From: Platycnemis pennipes
Lineage: Eukaryota; Arthropoda; Insecta; Odonata; Platycnemididae
DNA length: 64,000 nt
NCBI GenBank assembly: GCA_933228895.1
Contig: OW121846.1
Span: 78,070,064-78,134,063 of the forward strand
Direction of reading: 5' to 3'
This document shows, in pieces, positions 46,245 to 57,985 of the stretch. How positions within the stretch are numbered: the stretch's first letter is position 1; each line of letters starts with the position of its first letter. A program made the translations under genes and the position numbers. Below the pieces are notes generated by a model, which saw only the letters and a program-made list of their open reading frames with translations, made no database searches and was not told the origin of the DNA.

Positions 46245-47388
46245 CAGTAAGTCCTCGACTTGCGCGGATCCGAATGACAGAGTTATTGAGTTACGTGGTT
46301 GTTCAGTTAGGCTGGTGACATGCTTGCGTTCACCCGCGTTTCTCTTGCCGCGACAGATGCACTGTCTCGGCTACTCACTGCGCAAGGGTTGATGCCAAAC
46401 TACAGGCGTTTGGAAGGGCAACTCTTATTTAAGAAATTATATAGTTCGATAGGTGATGTTTGATCATCGTGATGGTAAAAAAGTCTGATTTACTCTAATT
46501 TAAGACATTCATAGTTCGATAGGTGATATTTGATAATCGTGATGGTGAACAAGTCTGATATACTCTAATTTAAGACATTCATAGTTCGATAGGTGATATT
46601 TGATCATCGTGATGGTGAAAAACTCTGATTTACTCTAATTTAAGACATTCATAGTTCGATAGGTGATATTTGATCATCGTGATAGTGAAAAATTCTCATT
46701 TGATTGGCCATCAACGTCTTTTTTCGGCGTAGTTTGACCTTCCCGCATAAGTCGACGCGTAGTTACTTATGTACTCCATCGATGATAGCTATTGTCAAAG
46801 AAGTAGAAATCAGCTTTAGTCGAAACACCTACCTATCCATGTTTTAACCATTAGTGGTGCCCCCTTCACGGCAGCAATCGGCTAAGATTACGGAAAACAT
46901 AATCTTTTGAAAGGCCGTTTTAAATTATCTTAATAGGACAAAGTGAAGAGTAGCACAAGCTCAATCTTTATTTCACTGAAAATTTAAAACTGAAATAAGT
47001 ATACTTACCTAAAACTTCTTTTTTTGCTGTAATGGACCACAGGCGCCATACATAGAGTAGATAATTAAGAACGCGTCTAATTTTCGTTAAGGTCATCTAC
47101 GCCGAAATAAGACGTTGATGCCCGAACAGATCAGACTTTTTCCACATCACGATGATCAAATATCACCTAATTAAGTATGCAATGTCTTAAACAAGAGATG
47201 CCGTTCCGAACATCCGTAGTTTTGCATCAACTCTTGCGCCCTAGGCCATGAGTCATGGGTAGTCACGCAGCCAAATCTGTCGCGACGACGGAAACGTGGA
47301 GAGACGCAAGCATGTCTCCTGACTAACTGAACATCCGCGTAACTCCGGATCCATGTAACTCGGATCCGCGTTGGTCGATGACTCACTG
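46245..47388. mobile_element. Non-autonomous pogo/Tigger-type element
   Basis: TA flanks both ends (46243-46244 and 47389-47390). Termini: CAGTAAGTCCTCGACTTGCG left and CAGTGAGTCATCGACCAACG right (reverse complement), both continuing CGGATCCG. Inverted similarity extends for over 200 bases. No transposase. A 70-base tandem array lies inside. Confidence 0.7.
46441..46710. repeat. 70-base tandem repeat inside the pogo-type element
   Basis: Four units starting ATAGTTCGATAGGTGAT at 46441, 46511, 46581 and 46651. Confidence 0.9.
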
Positions 47389-47390
47389 TA

Positions 47391-50389
47391 AATATCCGCC
47401 ACTGGTACATAGAATCCGCACGACTGGTATTAAAATCTTTAATCTATTGATTCAATCGAATCCAAGGATTGGTTCGAATCTTTTACCCATGGTTTGATCG
47501 AATCTTTTAACCATGGATTCGATATGATTCCACCGAAATTTCGAATCCCTGCCCCAACCCAAATTATAATACGATGTATAATTGTAAATTAAAATAGCAG
47601 TCTTATAATTATTTTTAACCTTCGCAATGCTAATCGTGGACAGCAAACCGTAGTAAGACATTCAACAGCGTTTGTCGCTAGCTGGAATGAAGACTAAATA
47701 CAGAATGTAGTTACTTCGGAGTCAGTCCTATCCGGAGTCGGATGGGCGAGTTGGGAACGCGGGAAGGAGAGGTCCGTTTTACAGGGAGGATTTCAGGCAA
47801 ACGCCTCGAGTTATACCTCGCTGCCTGCTTTAATTGTTCAACTTTTTGGAGTACAGTCGAAAAAATTCATTGAACATTAAATATGAGAATTCAGCTTCAA
47901 ATTGATTCAAGAGCCGGTGAATATGTGTTCGCCAGAATACTTTTATTTATTTTTTCATTCATTTCATATCAGACGCTCCACAGCGGGGTGTGACCAGTTC
48001 AGCTAGTTTATAATAAATTCTCTTCATAAACAATAATTAGGATCCTTTCTTGTCAGTAAAAACACAAAAGTACCCCTTTATATATTTTCCTGCTGAATCG
48101 ATGGACATTTATTCCAAAAGTCTCCACAGCAGACAGTCGAGCAACGCGGATACCTCGATTCAAGGCGTAAATGTAATATTTTGTTACAAAAATATATAAT
48201 CAACAAAACAATTTTTTGTTTTATGATTGCTTAAATATAAACTGATAGAAAGGTACGAAAAACAACTTCCCGCTGTGGAAAAGTTTCAATCCTTACCGGT
48301 AGCATTGTGTGGAATAAATCTAATCAGCCAAACTAACTAATATTAATGAGAATAAGTAAAAGACTCTCGCAGCAGGAAATCATAATATATCATATGACTG
48401 TTTTCAGGTTATAGTTACCCTATGTCTATAGTAGCCATTGTTCATTAATTAAATCATAAAATTTCATCTATAAAGTTGAAAGTATTTTACTAAACGCAAG
48501 CACATTTTCTCGACCGCATCGTGGTATATGTATGGCAGAGCGACCTTGGCTACCCTGTCATGGTCCGTAGCTTCCTGTGTCCATTCGCGAGCAATCTCTG
48601 AGGGTCATAAGAAAAAGCCCGAACTGATGTGTCTACACCTAGTGTAGGACACCTATACTGCATGGAAGCGACTTTGACCATGACTTTTACTTCTTTTGCA
48701 TGGCATTTTAGTTTAAAGCAGTGGTATCAGTTTGCATAAATGAATTTATGAATGAGCAATTGACCGTTAAATTTTGAGTATAGAGGTTAGGTTCATAAAG
48801 TTTTCGCGACTATGGATTTTTTTACTGACTTACTGCAAATCTGATATCGATAAGAGTTAATGTATTTAGCTTTCATTAAGCCTACCTATTAGATACATCG
48901 TAATATTATACGGAGTGGATTGTATTGAGTAATGTTAAGGGCCGACAACATTCAGCATTTTTCTTCCGTTTAATGCTGCATATATTTTTCAGTCCCTTTC
49001 GGTGCTTTTGAAGAAAATGAAATGATTTTGGAATCACGGAATACGCCCGTATCCTGAATTGATGACACCTTTTTGGAGTTACAAATTCTTTTCTGTCTAA
49101 AACACGAAGCAGCTGAGTGTCCCCCAATATGGTCGGGCGAAGGAGTTGCGGAATATCAGTTGTGAGTGGACAAAGGAATGACATACAAATCTTTCGCACG
49201 CCTACTCAAGCTAAATGTTAAATAAACCACTTTTTCGCCATTTATAACTCGAGAACTACGCGACGGTTCAAAGAACCGAAATCGCGGCTATTTTTATTTT
49301 ACAGACTCTATTAGGTTCAGCGGGATAAAAAAAATTGGTACACAATCCTATCAAAAAATGTACTAGTGTGGCACATTTTCACTTGTATTACAGCATTTTG
49401 ACACATTACAATATTTAAAGAAACACTTTGACATAATAAAAATATGTATTTATCAGGGAAGTTTCAGTTAATTTGTCTTTAACGCTTGCAATTCATCATG
49501 GATATAATACACACTATGGCTACTCTTGCAGTGCCTATACGTCACTCAAAATGGAAGAAATGTAAATTTTGTTAGACGTCTACTTGTGGAGATTTCAAGT
49601 GCTTATATTTTACGAATAAATTTCTTTTCGCACTAAGTATGTTGACAGAAAGCAACATTCAATAATAACTATAACAAAAAGTTCTTATTAGAATAAGTGT
49701 CCAGAATCACAATGAGTGTCTCGTTTCACCAATCGTTTGGATCCGACGACGTAAACAAATCCATTCCGACCGTCGAAACACCTGTGACGGTTGGACATTT
49801 CTCGTGAATCGGTGCGTATTATCGATAAGATTACCACTCCTTATCCTTTGAAAGCAGATATTTCATGGAATTTGACATAAAGGCTTAATTTTTATGATCA
49901 ATCACCTTGTAGAATGGCTTCAAGCGGAAGCAACTTCAGGTCAACATTTAAATTCATTCTTGAATTCCTTCCTGAATGATCACTCACATGATCATTATTT
50001 GTGCGAAACGGTCTTAAGAATCTGAAAAAGCCATATCATCATCAAGAATATTTCAGTAGTATTAGCCAGGCAATATTCTGTAATGCGGACTTAACGTTGT
50101 GTTCTTTCAACTGCCATTTTAGTAGTTAAGCCTTGTACACTGTTGCGGTTAATCTAAAATTAATATATCCCTTGGTGCCTTTCTGATCTGATGCCGTATT
50201 CATATTAAATTTTGAGAAAAAAAGAGATTAGGTACATAAAAATTTCGCGACTATGGATTTTTTTTCACTGATGCCTCACCACCTTCCTATGATTTTTTAC
50301 AGAGGATACCGTAACTGGCTTATGCTCTGTGTCTTATATATCCTGGCTCCTTTCATGAAATTTATTCTTTCAATGGAATATTGTGTGGT
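47391..50389. other. No recognised gene
   Basis: AT-rich, short frames only. A ~50-base string containing TTCGCGACTATGGATTTTTT occurs at about 48805 and 50248 in the same orientation, possibly the edges of an unrecognised insertion. Confidence 0.4.
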
Positions 50390-51060
50390 CTATTAAATTT
50401 GTCAAATCAATTACTTTTATGTATTGCAGTAAATGTCATTGCATCACTTTTGTTGATCACTTTAGGTACTTCTTCGTCAAGATTTTTCCTTCCTTCTTGG
50501 GGATACATGTTACGTTTTGACTTTTTCCGGGCATCTGGAAAGTACCCTTGCTTGAGAGCATTATTTATGATGTTTACTATACATATTTTAGTCTCTTTTG
50601 GAATCTTCTTTATGACTTCATTTGTTATTTGATCTTCACCCGGTGATTTTCTTGTTTTTAGGTCGTCTATTGCATTCTCAAGCTCTGTGATCTTAATGAC
50701 TGGCGGGCTCATAGATTTGTTTTCGTCATCTATCTTTGTTATTATGTTGTCTGTCCTTCCGACGCATGGCATAAATATTTTCTCGAACTCTTTAGCCATT
50801 TCATTTGCTTTTTCTTTTTCTACGGTAATTATTTTTGCCCAATTTTATTATTTGGGTCGTTTGGTGGCGTTTTCCTTAATTGTTTGGCTATTTTCCATAC
50901 CGAGTTGTTCGTTTTGTTAAACGATTCTAGTTGTTTTTCCTATCTTTTGGTTCTGAGTTTTGTTATTGGTCTTAATTTTATCGTTTACCTCTTTTACTTT
51001 GTATGTTAGTGTCCTGGTTCCAATATTGTAATACTTTCTTTCTTAAAGTATTAATTTGGA
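50390..51060 (-). pseudogene. Non-LTR reverse transcriptase N-terminal fragment
   Basis: The frame 50407-50799 reads KITELENAIDDLKTRKSPGE then DQITNEVIKKIPKE and INNALKQGYFPDARKKS, the fingers region preceding palm motif A in non-LTR RTs of the craniofacial type. Upstream to about 51060 the coding continues with stops. Palm and C-terminus are missing. Confidence 0.8.
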
Positions 51061-51079
51061 ATTTTATCATCAAACGTGT

Positions 51080-51240
51080 AAAGGCCGTTTTACACGGCGA
51101 ATGATCATGCGAATGAAATAATGCGCATGAAGTTCATGCGTCGTGTAATACGGAAATCTCCTCGCATGAAATTCATTCGCATGATCATGCGATCAAAATT
51201 AGATCTAATTAGAACATGTTCTAATTTTGATAGCATGATT
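51080..51240. repeat. Nested short palindromes, MITE-like
   Basis: Contains GCGAATGATCATGCGAATG and its near inverse CATTCGCATGATCATGCG, and a dyad from ATCAAAATTAGATCTAATTA to TCTAATTTTGAT (51191-51231). It starts with GGCCGTTTTACACGG, a string common at ends of small DNA transposons. Confidence 0.45.
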
Positions 51241-52080
51241 CCTTGATTGATCACGTGATACGAGCGCACGACGTTCGTCTTTGTTTTATGAGCGGGCAGA
51301 AGAGGATTCAAATTAAACAAGTGCAGGACGAAATGCAATTATAATTGGTTTTCAGAGCTTTTCGTACTTATGCAATTAATTGGCTTGCCCATGGAATAAA
51401 TATAATCTTATGTAATTCTTTTCGGTATTTTATATAGGCAGTCACCTGGTGAAGTTCTTCTATTAATCACGTTTTGGGCGAAGGTTGACTTGAAAATAAT
51501 ATATTAGGTATTAAGCTATTCAATTCTTTTGATAATTCTTGTGACAATTAGGTATAAAGCAATAAAGTATAAGAACAGAACATGATAATTATACCTGAAA
51601 ACATTACATTGAAATATCGCCACCGGCGTTTTTCCATTGTGTCTCATGAGACTGTCACCTGTTGCAATTGTTATCACAGCTACCAAGAACTGGGATAAAT
51701 AGCATGTATCTAACCTTTAAATAGAGCACTCTTTATTCCGATAGATACTCCTACACACTTCATGCACAATTAAACTTATTTTGCCTTCATAATTTCTTGC
51801 TGAGTTTTCAGGGAACGTTATAACTGTATACGATACGTAGCGCTGAGAAGATAAGACTCCGATGACTACAATTACGACACCACTCGGAAGTGTTTATGTT
51901 CTCTCGTTCACGCTTAAGTTGCAGCCTATTGTGTTGCGCTGCTTATCTCTATTCTCCCGCAAGAGTTAAGAGAGGGGTGATTCCCATACACTTTCCCATA
52001 GGCCTATTCCAATGTTCGAACAGAGGTTCTCTGGTCAGCATTTCGACCTTTTACCTCCTGAACTTCTACGCTATGCAATT
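51241..52080. other. No recognised feature
   Basis: AT-rich intergenic sequence. Confidence 0.45.
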
Positions 52081-52266
52081 CTATGAGGGCCCTCCCTCGG
52101 TCACAAAGGTGCCGATGACGATGGATAAGGTCCGCGTGGCTATCCAAGAGCTCTACCCTGCTGAGAGCCGCGCCTTTGGGAAAGAGCTTTTGGCTGCAGC
52201 GTGGCAACCAGCCACCACAAACACCACATCTGCATCCGATCCGGGTAGTGTCGCTTCACCGGATAA
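52081..52266 (+). CDS. Candidate exon, unrecognised
   Basis: A GC-richer island in an AT-rich region. The frame encodes VTKVPMTMDKVRVAIQELYP then FGKELLAAAWQPATT, which looks like real protein but matches no family I can name. The frame stays open upstream to 51890 with less protein-like content. The exon borders are uncertain (possible acceptor ending ATGAG at 52088, donor AAAG|GTCGTT at 52268). It could belong to a host gene or a captured fragment. Confidence 0.3.
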
Positions 52267-52845
52267 AGGTCGTTAACATCTACTTCTATTTGTTTCCCAG
52301 TTGACTGCCAAAATGATCCTGTTGCAAAGGTATTTAGGTAACCAGCCTTGAGGAAGATATTTAGCTAAGAAACTTTGTTGATCCATTAAGATGTATATTG
52401 AGATGTGGTTGAAAGATCACCTTGCCTGTGATGCATTTGTGTATTGTGCGGGGGATAACAAGTTATTGTATCATTCGGTCCAGCAGTTGATCTCATTTTT
52501 GTCGCAACCTTCTATCCAGATGATTTAGTGTGGGGGCCGAAATATGTTAGCAGTGTCAATTGCGAAGTCATGAGATTTGAATTTTTCGAGTAACTTCGAT
52601 CATGCGAGCAAACTGCTGGATTCTAGAATTTCCCGGCCAAGTTATAATAGCCGAGTGACACTTTCTGTGCATTCTTAGGAGTTTTTAACAAAACGTTCTG
52701 CTTTCCTCTGTATCATGTTTAGTTCCTGAATTAAATATTTTCTCATTGTATTCTAATTGCTTGATGCATATTAAAAGTGAAGCCATCAAATAAGAGCTTT
52801 AATTGAGAATAATGAAGTGTAGCGCAGAAAATGTTAGTCACACTC
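52267..52845. other. No recognised feature
   Basis: AT-rich. It separates the plus-strand candidate exon from the minus-strand terminal exon. Confidence 0.45.
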
Positions 52846-52851
52846 TTTATT
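52846..52851 (-). terminator. Polyadenylation signal AATAAA
   Basis: On the minus strand, about 20 bases after the TAA stop of the exon at 52870-53056. Confidence 0.55.
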
Positions 52852-52869
52852 CTTCGCGTTTCAGTCAAA

Positions 52870-53056
52870 TTATTGCGGCTTCAACAGATTTTCAAGTTGT
52901 TCTGGTCCTAGCAATGTCACGTGTGGAGAAATTTGCGACAGTATTGGCTGCTGTAAAGTAATAAATTCACGCAAATATTCAGATGAAGGCCATACAACGA
53001 ATGGATTCATTGTTAAGAGAACTCGACAGGTTGTTAAAGGCTCTTCATAGGTTTTT
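52870..53056 (-). CDS. Terminal coding exon of an unrecognised, probably host, gene
   Basis: On the minus strand a strong acceptor (TTTTCTTCACAG) precedes an exon encoding about 62 residues, including NPFVVWPSSEYLREFITLQQ and PILSQISPHVTLLGPEQLEN, ending LLKPQ and TAA. AATAAA follows about 20 bases later. Composition looks like a soluble conserved protein C-terminus. I cannot name the family. The exon starts with one base completing a codon, so the preceding exon ends in phase 2. No upstream exon is recognised to the right, where the acceptor is only about 20 bases from a CR1-like fragment; the intron is probably long. Confidence 0.5.
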
Positions 53057-53074
53057 CTGTGAAGAAAACATTTC

Positions 53075-53150
53075 CCCAAAATTCCATTTTCCCACGTACT
53101 ATAAGGGAACAGAACAGGCAGCATAGCAAAGGGATAGGTAGTAGAAATAT
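53075..53150 (+). mobile_element. CR1-like fragment
   Basis: TTTCCCACGTACTATAAGGG then AAAGGGATAGGTAGTAG, as in 12405-12460 and at the same place in other copies. Confidence 0.5.
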
Positions 53151-53360
53151 TTTATTGTCTGTAGTGCATGAAGTAAGTATTAAGAATTAATCCCTTATTA
53201 CAATTTAGGTAATAACAATCGAGTAGTGAAAATGGTAGTGTAATAATTTATGATAGTATTATTTACACCAGTTGATTATATGTGCCTGGGGTGGGATCAT
53301 CTCCTGCCCTACGCCCTTTTGGTAGATGACGAGGTATAGTTTGCTGTTATACATGTGTAC

Positions 53361-53764
53361 TAGTAGATGTAGATGTGATCTGCTGCTTTAAAACTTCAAA
53401 AATAACAGGATTCTAAGGATATTAATGCTTTTATTATGAGCCAAGAATGGTAGACTTGTTCCATGGATTAAACCCCAGGGCCATCATTATCACCGGCAGC
53501 TAAGACCCTTACTCGTCACACATACACACAGCATAATACACCAATATATCAAAAGCTACTTCGCACCTAATCAGCAAGTCATTTGTACACAAGTAGATGC
53601 AGATGTAATCTGCTGCTTTAAAACTACGTAAATAAGAGGATTCTAAGGACATAAATGGTTTTGTTATGAGCCAAGAATGGTAGAGTTGTTCCATTGATGA
53701 AACCCCACCAGAAGATTACACCAATATATCGAAAGCTACTTCGCACCTAATTAGCAAGTCAGTA
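53361..53764. repeat. Imperfect tandem duplication
   Basis: GAGCCAAGAATGGTAGA occurs at about 53439 and 53669, and CACCAATATATC...GCTACTTCGCACCTAAT at about 53539 and 53718. Two units of roughly 180-230 bases, the first with an inserted CACACATACACACAG stretch. Confidence 0.7.
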
Positions 53765-53999
53765 GAGTTTTTGAAGGCCAACATTATTTCCATATAGTGC
53801 AATCCACATGGCTGAGACTAAAACAATTGAGCTAAGTTATCTGATTCTACTGAAGCATTGGCTGTAACTGTTCTCGAAAACTTCATATATGTTACAACAT
53901 CATCTAGAGCAATATATTAGGATATTGTCAATATTTCTATTCATTGATCGCGCACCAAATTCTCCTTCAAAGGATTGCTAAGTTCGCTGTCGTTCGTGT

Positions 54000-54640
54000 A
54001 TTATCTGATATGATTCAGAGTAATCGGCCGAGTGGTAGAAAGTTGCCTTCCAGGATAAGTTTGGGCAAGACATTTAAAGGGACCGAACGAGAACTATATT
54101 AGCGTAATCAGTCTATTAAATTAATTAAGATGGGAATCATTGTCAGATCGCGGGTTGAAGTTTACACTAATCTCTTAAATAAATTCCAAGATAATATTTT
54201 CAGTAATGAAGTTAGAAACATTTTGCTAAGGCCAACTTACCGCGGTAACTTGGACTACAATCACAAAATTAGAGTAAGTCATTGCCCAACTGACAGATTC
54301 AAAATGTCCTCTCGTACAAATAGGGATATGAATAGAGGTAAATATATCCAATATGAGTGTATCAATTGATAGAATGGGCAGTTGCATTTTGGTATAAGGA
54401 ATTTAAGCTAACCCAACTAACAGCATTATATTTTATACTTGCTTTGCTGTTTTCATCTTTTTTAAAATTTAGACCTATAGATATTTATTTAAGTTTATTT
54501 ATAGAACGTTTAGACCTTTATTAGTAATACTTTTTTGCATAATATATAGTGCATGTTTGGTGAGAATTCACCCCATTTCATACACCTTTATGGTGGCTTG
54601 CAGGGTATTATGTAAATGTAGACATTTTCCTGGTGACACT
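54000..54640 (+). mobile_element. CR1-like non-LTR retrotransposon 3' fragment
   Basis: Coding remnant with FQDNIFSNEVRNILLRPTYR and HCPTDRFKMSSRTNRDMN (54190-54345) is the family's C-terminal end; compare LLAPTYYGSLDNSNK at 61.6 kb. The 3' UTR follows and ends CACCTTTATGGTGGCTTGCA then GGGTATTATGTAAATGTAG. A further tail copy lies at 54755-54830. Confidence 0.75.
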
Positions 54641-54830
54641 TCAGCACTCTCCATTTACAAATAGCCAACCAACACACATGTATTCTTTTCTCTCATTGGT
54701 CCTCCCCCAAGTACTCCTCACGTGACCTCGGCCACATCTCAGAACCACTCTCTACTTACCACCTGCCACACACTTGCGGTGGCTTACAGGGCACTGCGTG
54801 GATGTTGCGTAGCTGTATAATGCCTCGAGT

Positions 54831-55410
54831 GCTTGTGACAAAGAGTAAATAATTACTCAAAACATGCACAACCTACAGGGAATTAGTACAAGAGGGAAAA
54901 TATTACCACTTTAAAGGAATGTGTTAGCTATGCTGTCACGAGAGACGTGTACCGAAATTAATCACTACATACTTAGTACTATAATGATTATAATTTGCTG
55001 GATATTTGCTAAATGCACAGTGATTGGCTAGTCATGCATGGTGCCAAAAACGTAACAAAGGATGCTTAAATATTTATCTCAGATGATATATTGACTATAC
55101 CAACATTTCACCTAGCAGTCTCGTGGGTGAAATATTGCCCACTACGTTCTCGTATTATTCGTGGGAAGAATGGTTATAAAATTTATCTCTACGGTAGGCC
55201 GTCTCACGATTCCTGTATTTATAATGTAATGTAGCGTAATATCTTACAGTTCTTCAAATATACCAAACTTAGTGTGTAAAGAGATCTTAATCAGGCTGAA
55301 GCTGGATAATTGCAAAAACTAATATATTATATCAGACTGAAGTTGGATAATTGCAAAAACAAATATATTTGATTCCAGTATCAGGCATCACGTAGTGAAA
55401 GTGAGACGTA
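54831..55410. other. Unassigned; 43-base tandem pair at 55291-55375
   Basis: Two copies of GGCTGAAGCTGGATAATTGC-type sequence followed by AAAAACWAATATAT. Nothing else supported. Confidence 0.5.
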
Positions 55411-56206
55411 TTAGATGAATAAAAAACTTGGACACTTTTCCACAATGTATTTAAAACTATAAAATTGCACAACACTTGTTTCGGCTTACTAAGCCATCAT
55501 CGAATTTAGAGTGTGTTTTTACAATCCGCGTAGCATATCGAACATTTTGTGGAAAAGCAAGGACACCATTGACCCAAAATTCCATTCATGTGTCTACAAA
55601 GTGAAGTGCCTCAGCTGTGATAAATATTACGTTGGACATACGGGCAGGGATTTTACCACTAGACTTCAAGAGCATCGAAGGTGTGTGGATAAGGGAGAGA
55701 AATCGTCACTGCTGGCCATACACCTCAAGTAGACATCGCACCACTGCCTCTTTGATCCGGAAATTCTGCATATTAAAAGAAAAGGCCCAAGATTGGACGC
55801 ATGGGAAAAGTGGGAAATTATGCGTAGTGATAATAACCTTCTGTTGAATGACCAACTTTTCCGGATCCATTCCTCATTGCTTGCTATTCCTTTATCAAAT
55901 AACCTACCACTTCCCTTATCCAGTCCCAAGGACAAACTCCTGAGAGTGCTTCATACAATTCTTTCCTTTCCATAATTCCCTCCTCACCACAGCCCCCCCC
56001 CCTCACTCACCATATAGTCATTCCCTCCTCTCCCCCAACCACTTTCCCCTATCCCCTCCCCTTCCCGTTTCATATATATCGCCCTGCTATCAAGGAAGTT
56101 TATGAGTGTACACCTGATGATGGCTTAATAAGCCGAAGCACGTGTTGTGTAATTTTATAATTTTAAATACATTGTGGAAAAGTGCTAAAGATTTTTACTC
56201 ATCTAA
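55411..56206 (+). mobile_element. Penelope-like element with inverted termini (copy 2)
   Basis: Ends are inverted repeats of about 95 bases: ATTAGATGAATAAAAAACTT...CACAACACTTGTTTCGGCTT on the left and the complement at 56112-56206. Between them lies only the PLE C-terminus: KFHSCVYKVKCLSCDKYYVG then HTGRDFTTRLQEHRR (55590-55690), TAG at 55730-55732, then more collinear coding (ILHIKRKGPRLDAWEKWEI). Flanking a PLE with inverted terminal copies is known for this class. Same dead copy as 467-1080. Confidence 0.85.
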
Positions 56207-56347
56207 TATAATTGTTTATTTGTGTCTAAAATCAGTGGCTAAAGCTTTAACATAGGGTCCAATAACTGGAATAACGTAAAAATACATGCAAGAATGATTA
56301 ACATGCAACAGGGAAAAGACAGGCGGAGAACTGAGTAGCTCTTAGTT

Positions 56348-57985
56348 GCATGGAAATGGTTCACGTTTGGTGATATCCACCCCATGCCACACCCTCGCGG
56401 TGGCTAGCACCTCGCCACTGCATCAACTCGACTTCTCCCCTTGAGTGTGCTTTCTCGATCGGCTGTGAATGATAGCCGAAGAGCTGTCTACTGAAGTCTA
56501 CTGAAGACTCAGTGTGTAAGGAAACACTATTGGAGACGGTTTCTGGTGCCGATGACTGCTTAAGTACTTTTTACACAAGTAACTTATTTCTTAACTTTTT
56601 ATTCGTCTTGATTAAGAGTGGAGACATCGACGGTCGGGACGTTGCCCGACCGCTGTGGATGGACCCGTCGCTCTTGGATGAGCAAGAATTGGGGGGTTAC
56701 ATCAATACGCTCGAATTTCCCGTGACAGGGATTGAAACAAAAGTCTTTTACGTGTGGATGCACCGGTATGTTATTTTGGAAATTGCGTACCTCTCTGTAG
56801 AAGAATTATGCACACGTTTGGCAGAGAATTTGATTCATGTGAGCCGTGAATGGCACGGTTTGAAAACTGCAAGTCACAAGAAACCTTCGCATGCTTACTT
56901 CATTGCTCACTGGTGTAATTCCTTATCGTTTTTGTTTCCAGAGGAAATTTTGGGTCTATTCTTTTCTGCAGTGATCATAGGGGACTGCCTTCCACGAGGC
57001 ACTGCGCTGGTATGACATTCTCGCTTTCAAGACGCTGTACGACATTAGCCGCTGGATTATGGGGGAAGACGCCCTCTGGAAATTATTTTCTCTCCCAGCT
57101 GCCGACAAGGTTGGTAGGACCATCCTCGAATTAGCGCAGGAGAGGCAAGACCATGACCACTTCGATGACGAAAAGGTACCCTGTGGATTTCTATTCGCTT
57201 AATTCCTGTATACAATCACGGAAGGAGCGATAGTTCCCTTCTTAGACTGTGTGCTTATGTCCTGTGGTTGGTGACAGGGAATAAATTAATCTTCCCGTCA
57301 ACCAGCACAGGTAGGTTAACCAAGCATAATTTTAAATCTCAATTCTTAACTTTTTTTTCCCTAGGCGTAGTGCGAAAACGTTTACGCCCTCCTCGAGTCA
57401 CATGAGTGACTCGATGAGTTCACTTTGAATTCAGTACTTAGCCCGCCGTTTCGCTATTGCTGAATCCGGTTTATCTCCCCTTTACTTATGTTCCAAGAAA
57501 AATCCTACCTCTAGCTAGGCACTCACCTGTCCAAAGTAAAGCAAATTACCTTAGTTGTAGGTCACCTTCCCCGAACAACAAAGACTACTACGCCTATTTC
57601 AGCACAGCATTATTGAATAATTAGCTAAAGCATATTTACTAAAAAATAATTACTCTTAATATACATTATGAAATTTAGATACATAATATGTATGTACATA
57701 CATTGCCGTCAAAATCAGCACTCCAAATATGCTTATTGACTTCAAATATAGCCGTAGACGCACCTTAAAAACTAAAACTACTACTACTGGACTTCAAATA
57801 CCTCTAAATTGCTTTAGATGTGAGTGACGATTAATTACCACGATATCACATCAGTAACTAGCAATAAACTTTATATTACCTTTTGCAAGATTCCGTTGAA
57901 ACGTCGCAAAGCTGCAGCTCAAGTGACGAGGAGGACTTCACCGTAGATTCTTGGAACTTTACGTAAAATTAAAAATGAAGGACAA
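56348..57985 (+). pseudogene. Gene fragment of unknown function with exon-like pieces (copy 2, longer)
   Basis: A frame from about 56476 reads ETLLETVSGADDCLSTFYTS, then DIDGRDVARPLWMDPSLLDE. It may end at donor CACCG|GTATGT (56765) or run on to 57015. A second exon-like frame, 56981-57175 after ATCATAG, encodes FHEALRWYDILAFKTLYDIS and DALWKLFSLPAADKVGRTIL and ends AAAAG|GTACCC. A third, near 57902-57965, is acidic (CSSSDEEDFTVDSW) and ends TAA. Phases between the pieces do not all agree, so the structure is incomplete or decayed. The first piece is duplicated at 1-466. I recognise no family; it may be a captured host gene or the protein of an undescribed element. Confidence 0.4.

Noticed and set aside
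43165..47560. A 4.4-kb hAT element with TAGTGATGGGG ends
   Set aside because: The two ends align only weakly and no 8-base duplication is visible; the GAATCC patches may simply be degenerate repeats.
54030..54060. tRNA A-box-like string GGCCGAGTGGTAGAAAG
   Set aside because: It lies where the CR1-like coding has QRRAARFVKG in other copies and there is no B box, so the likeness is probably chance.
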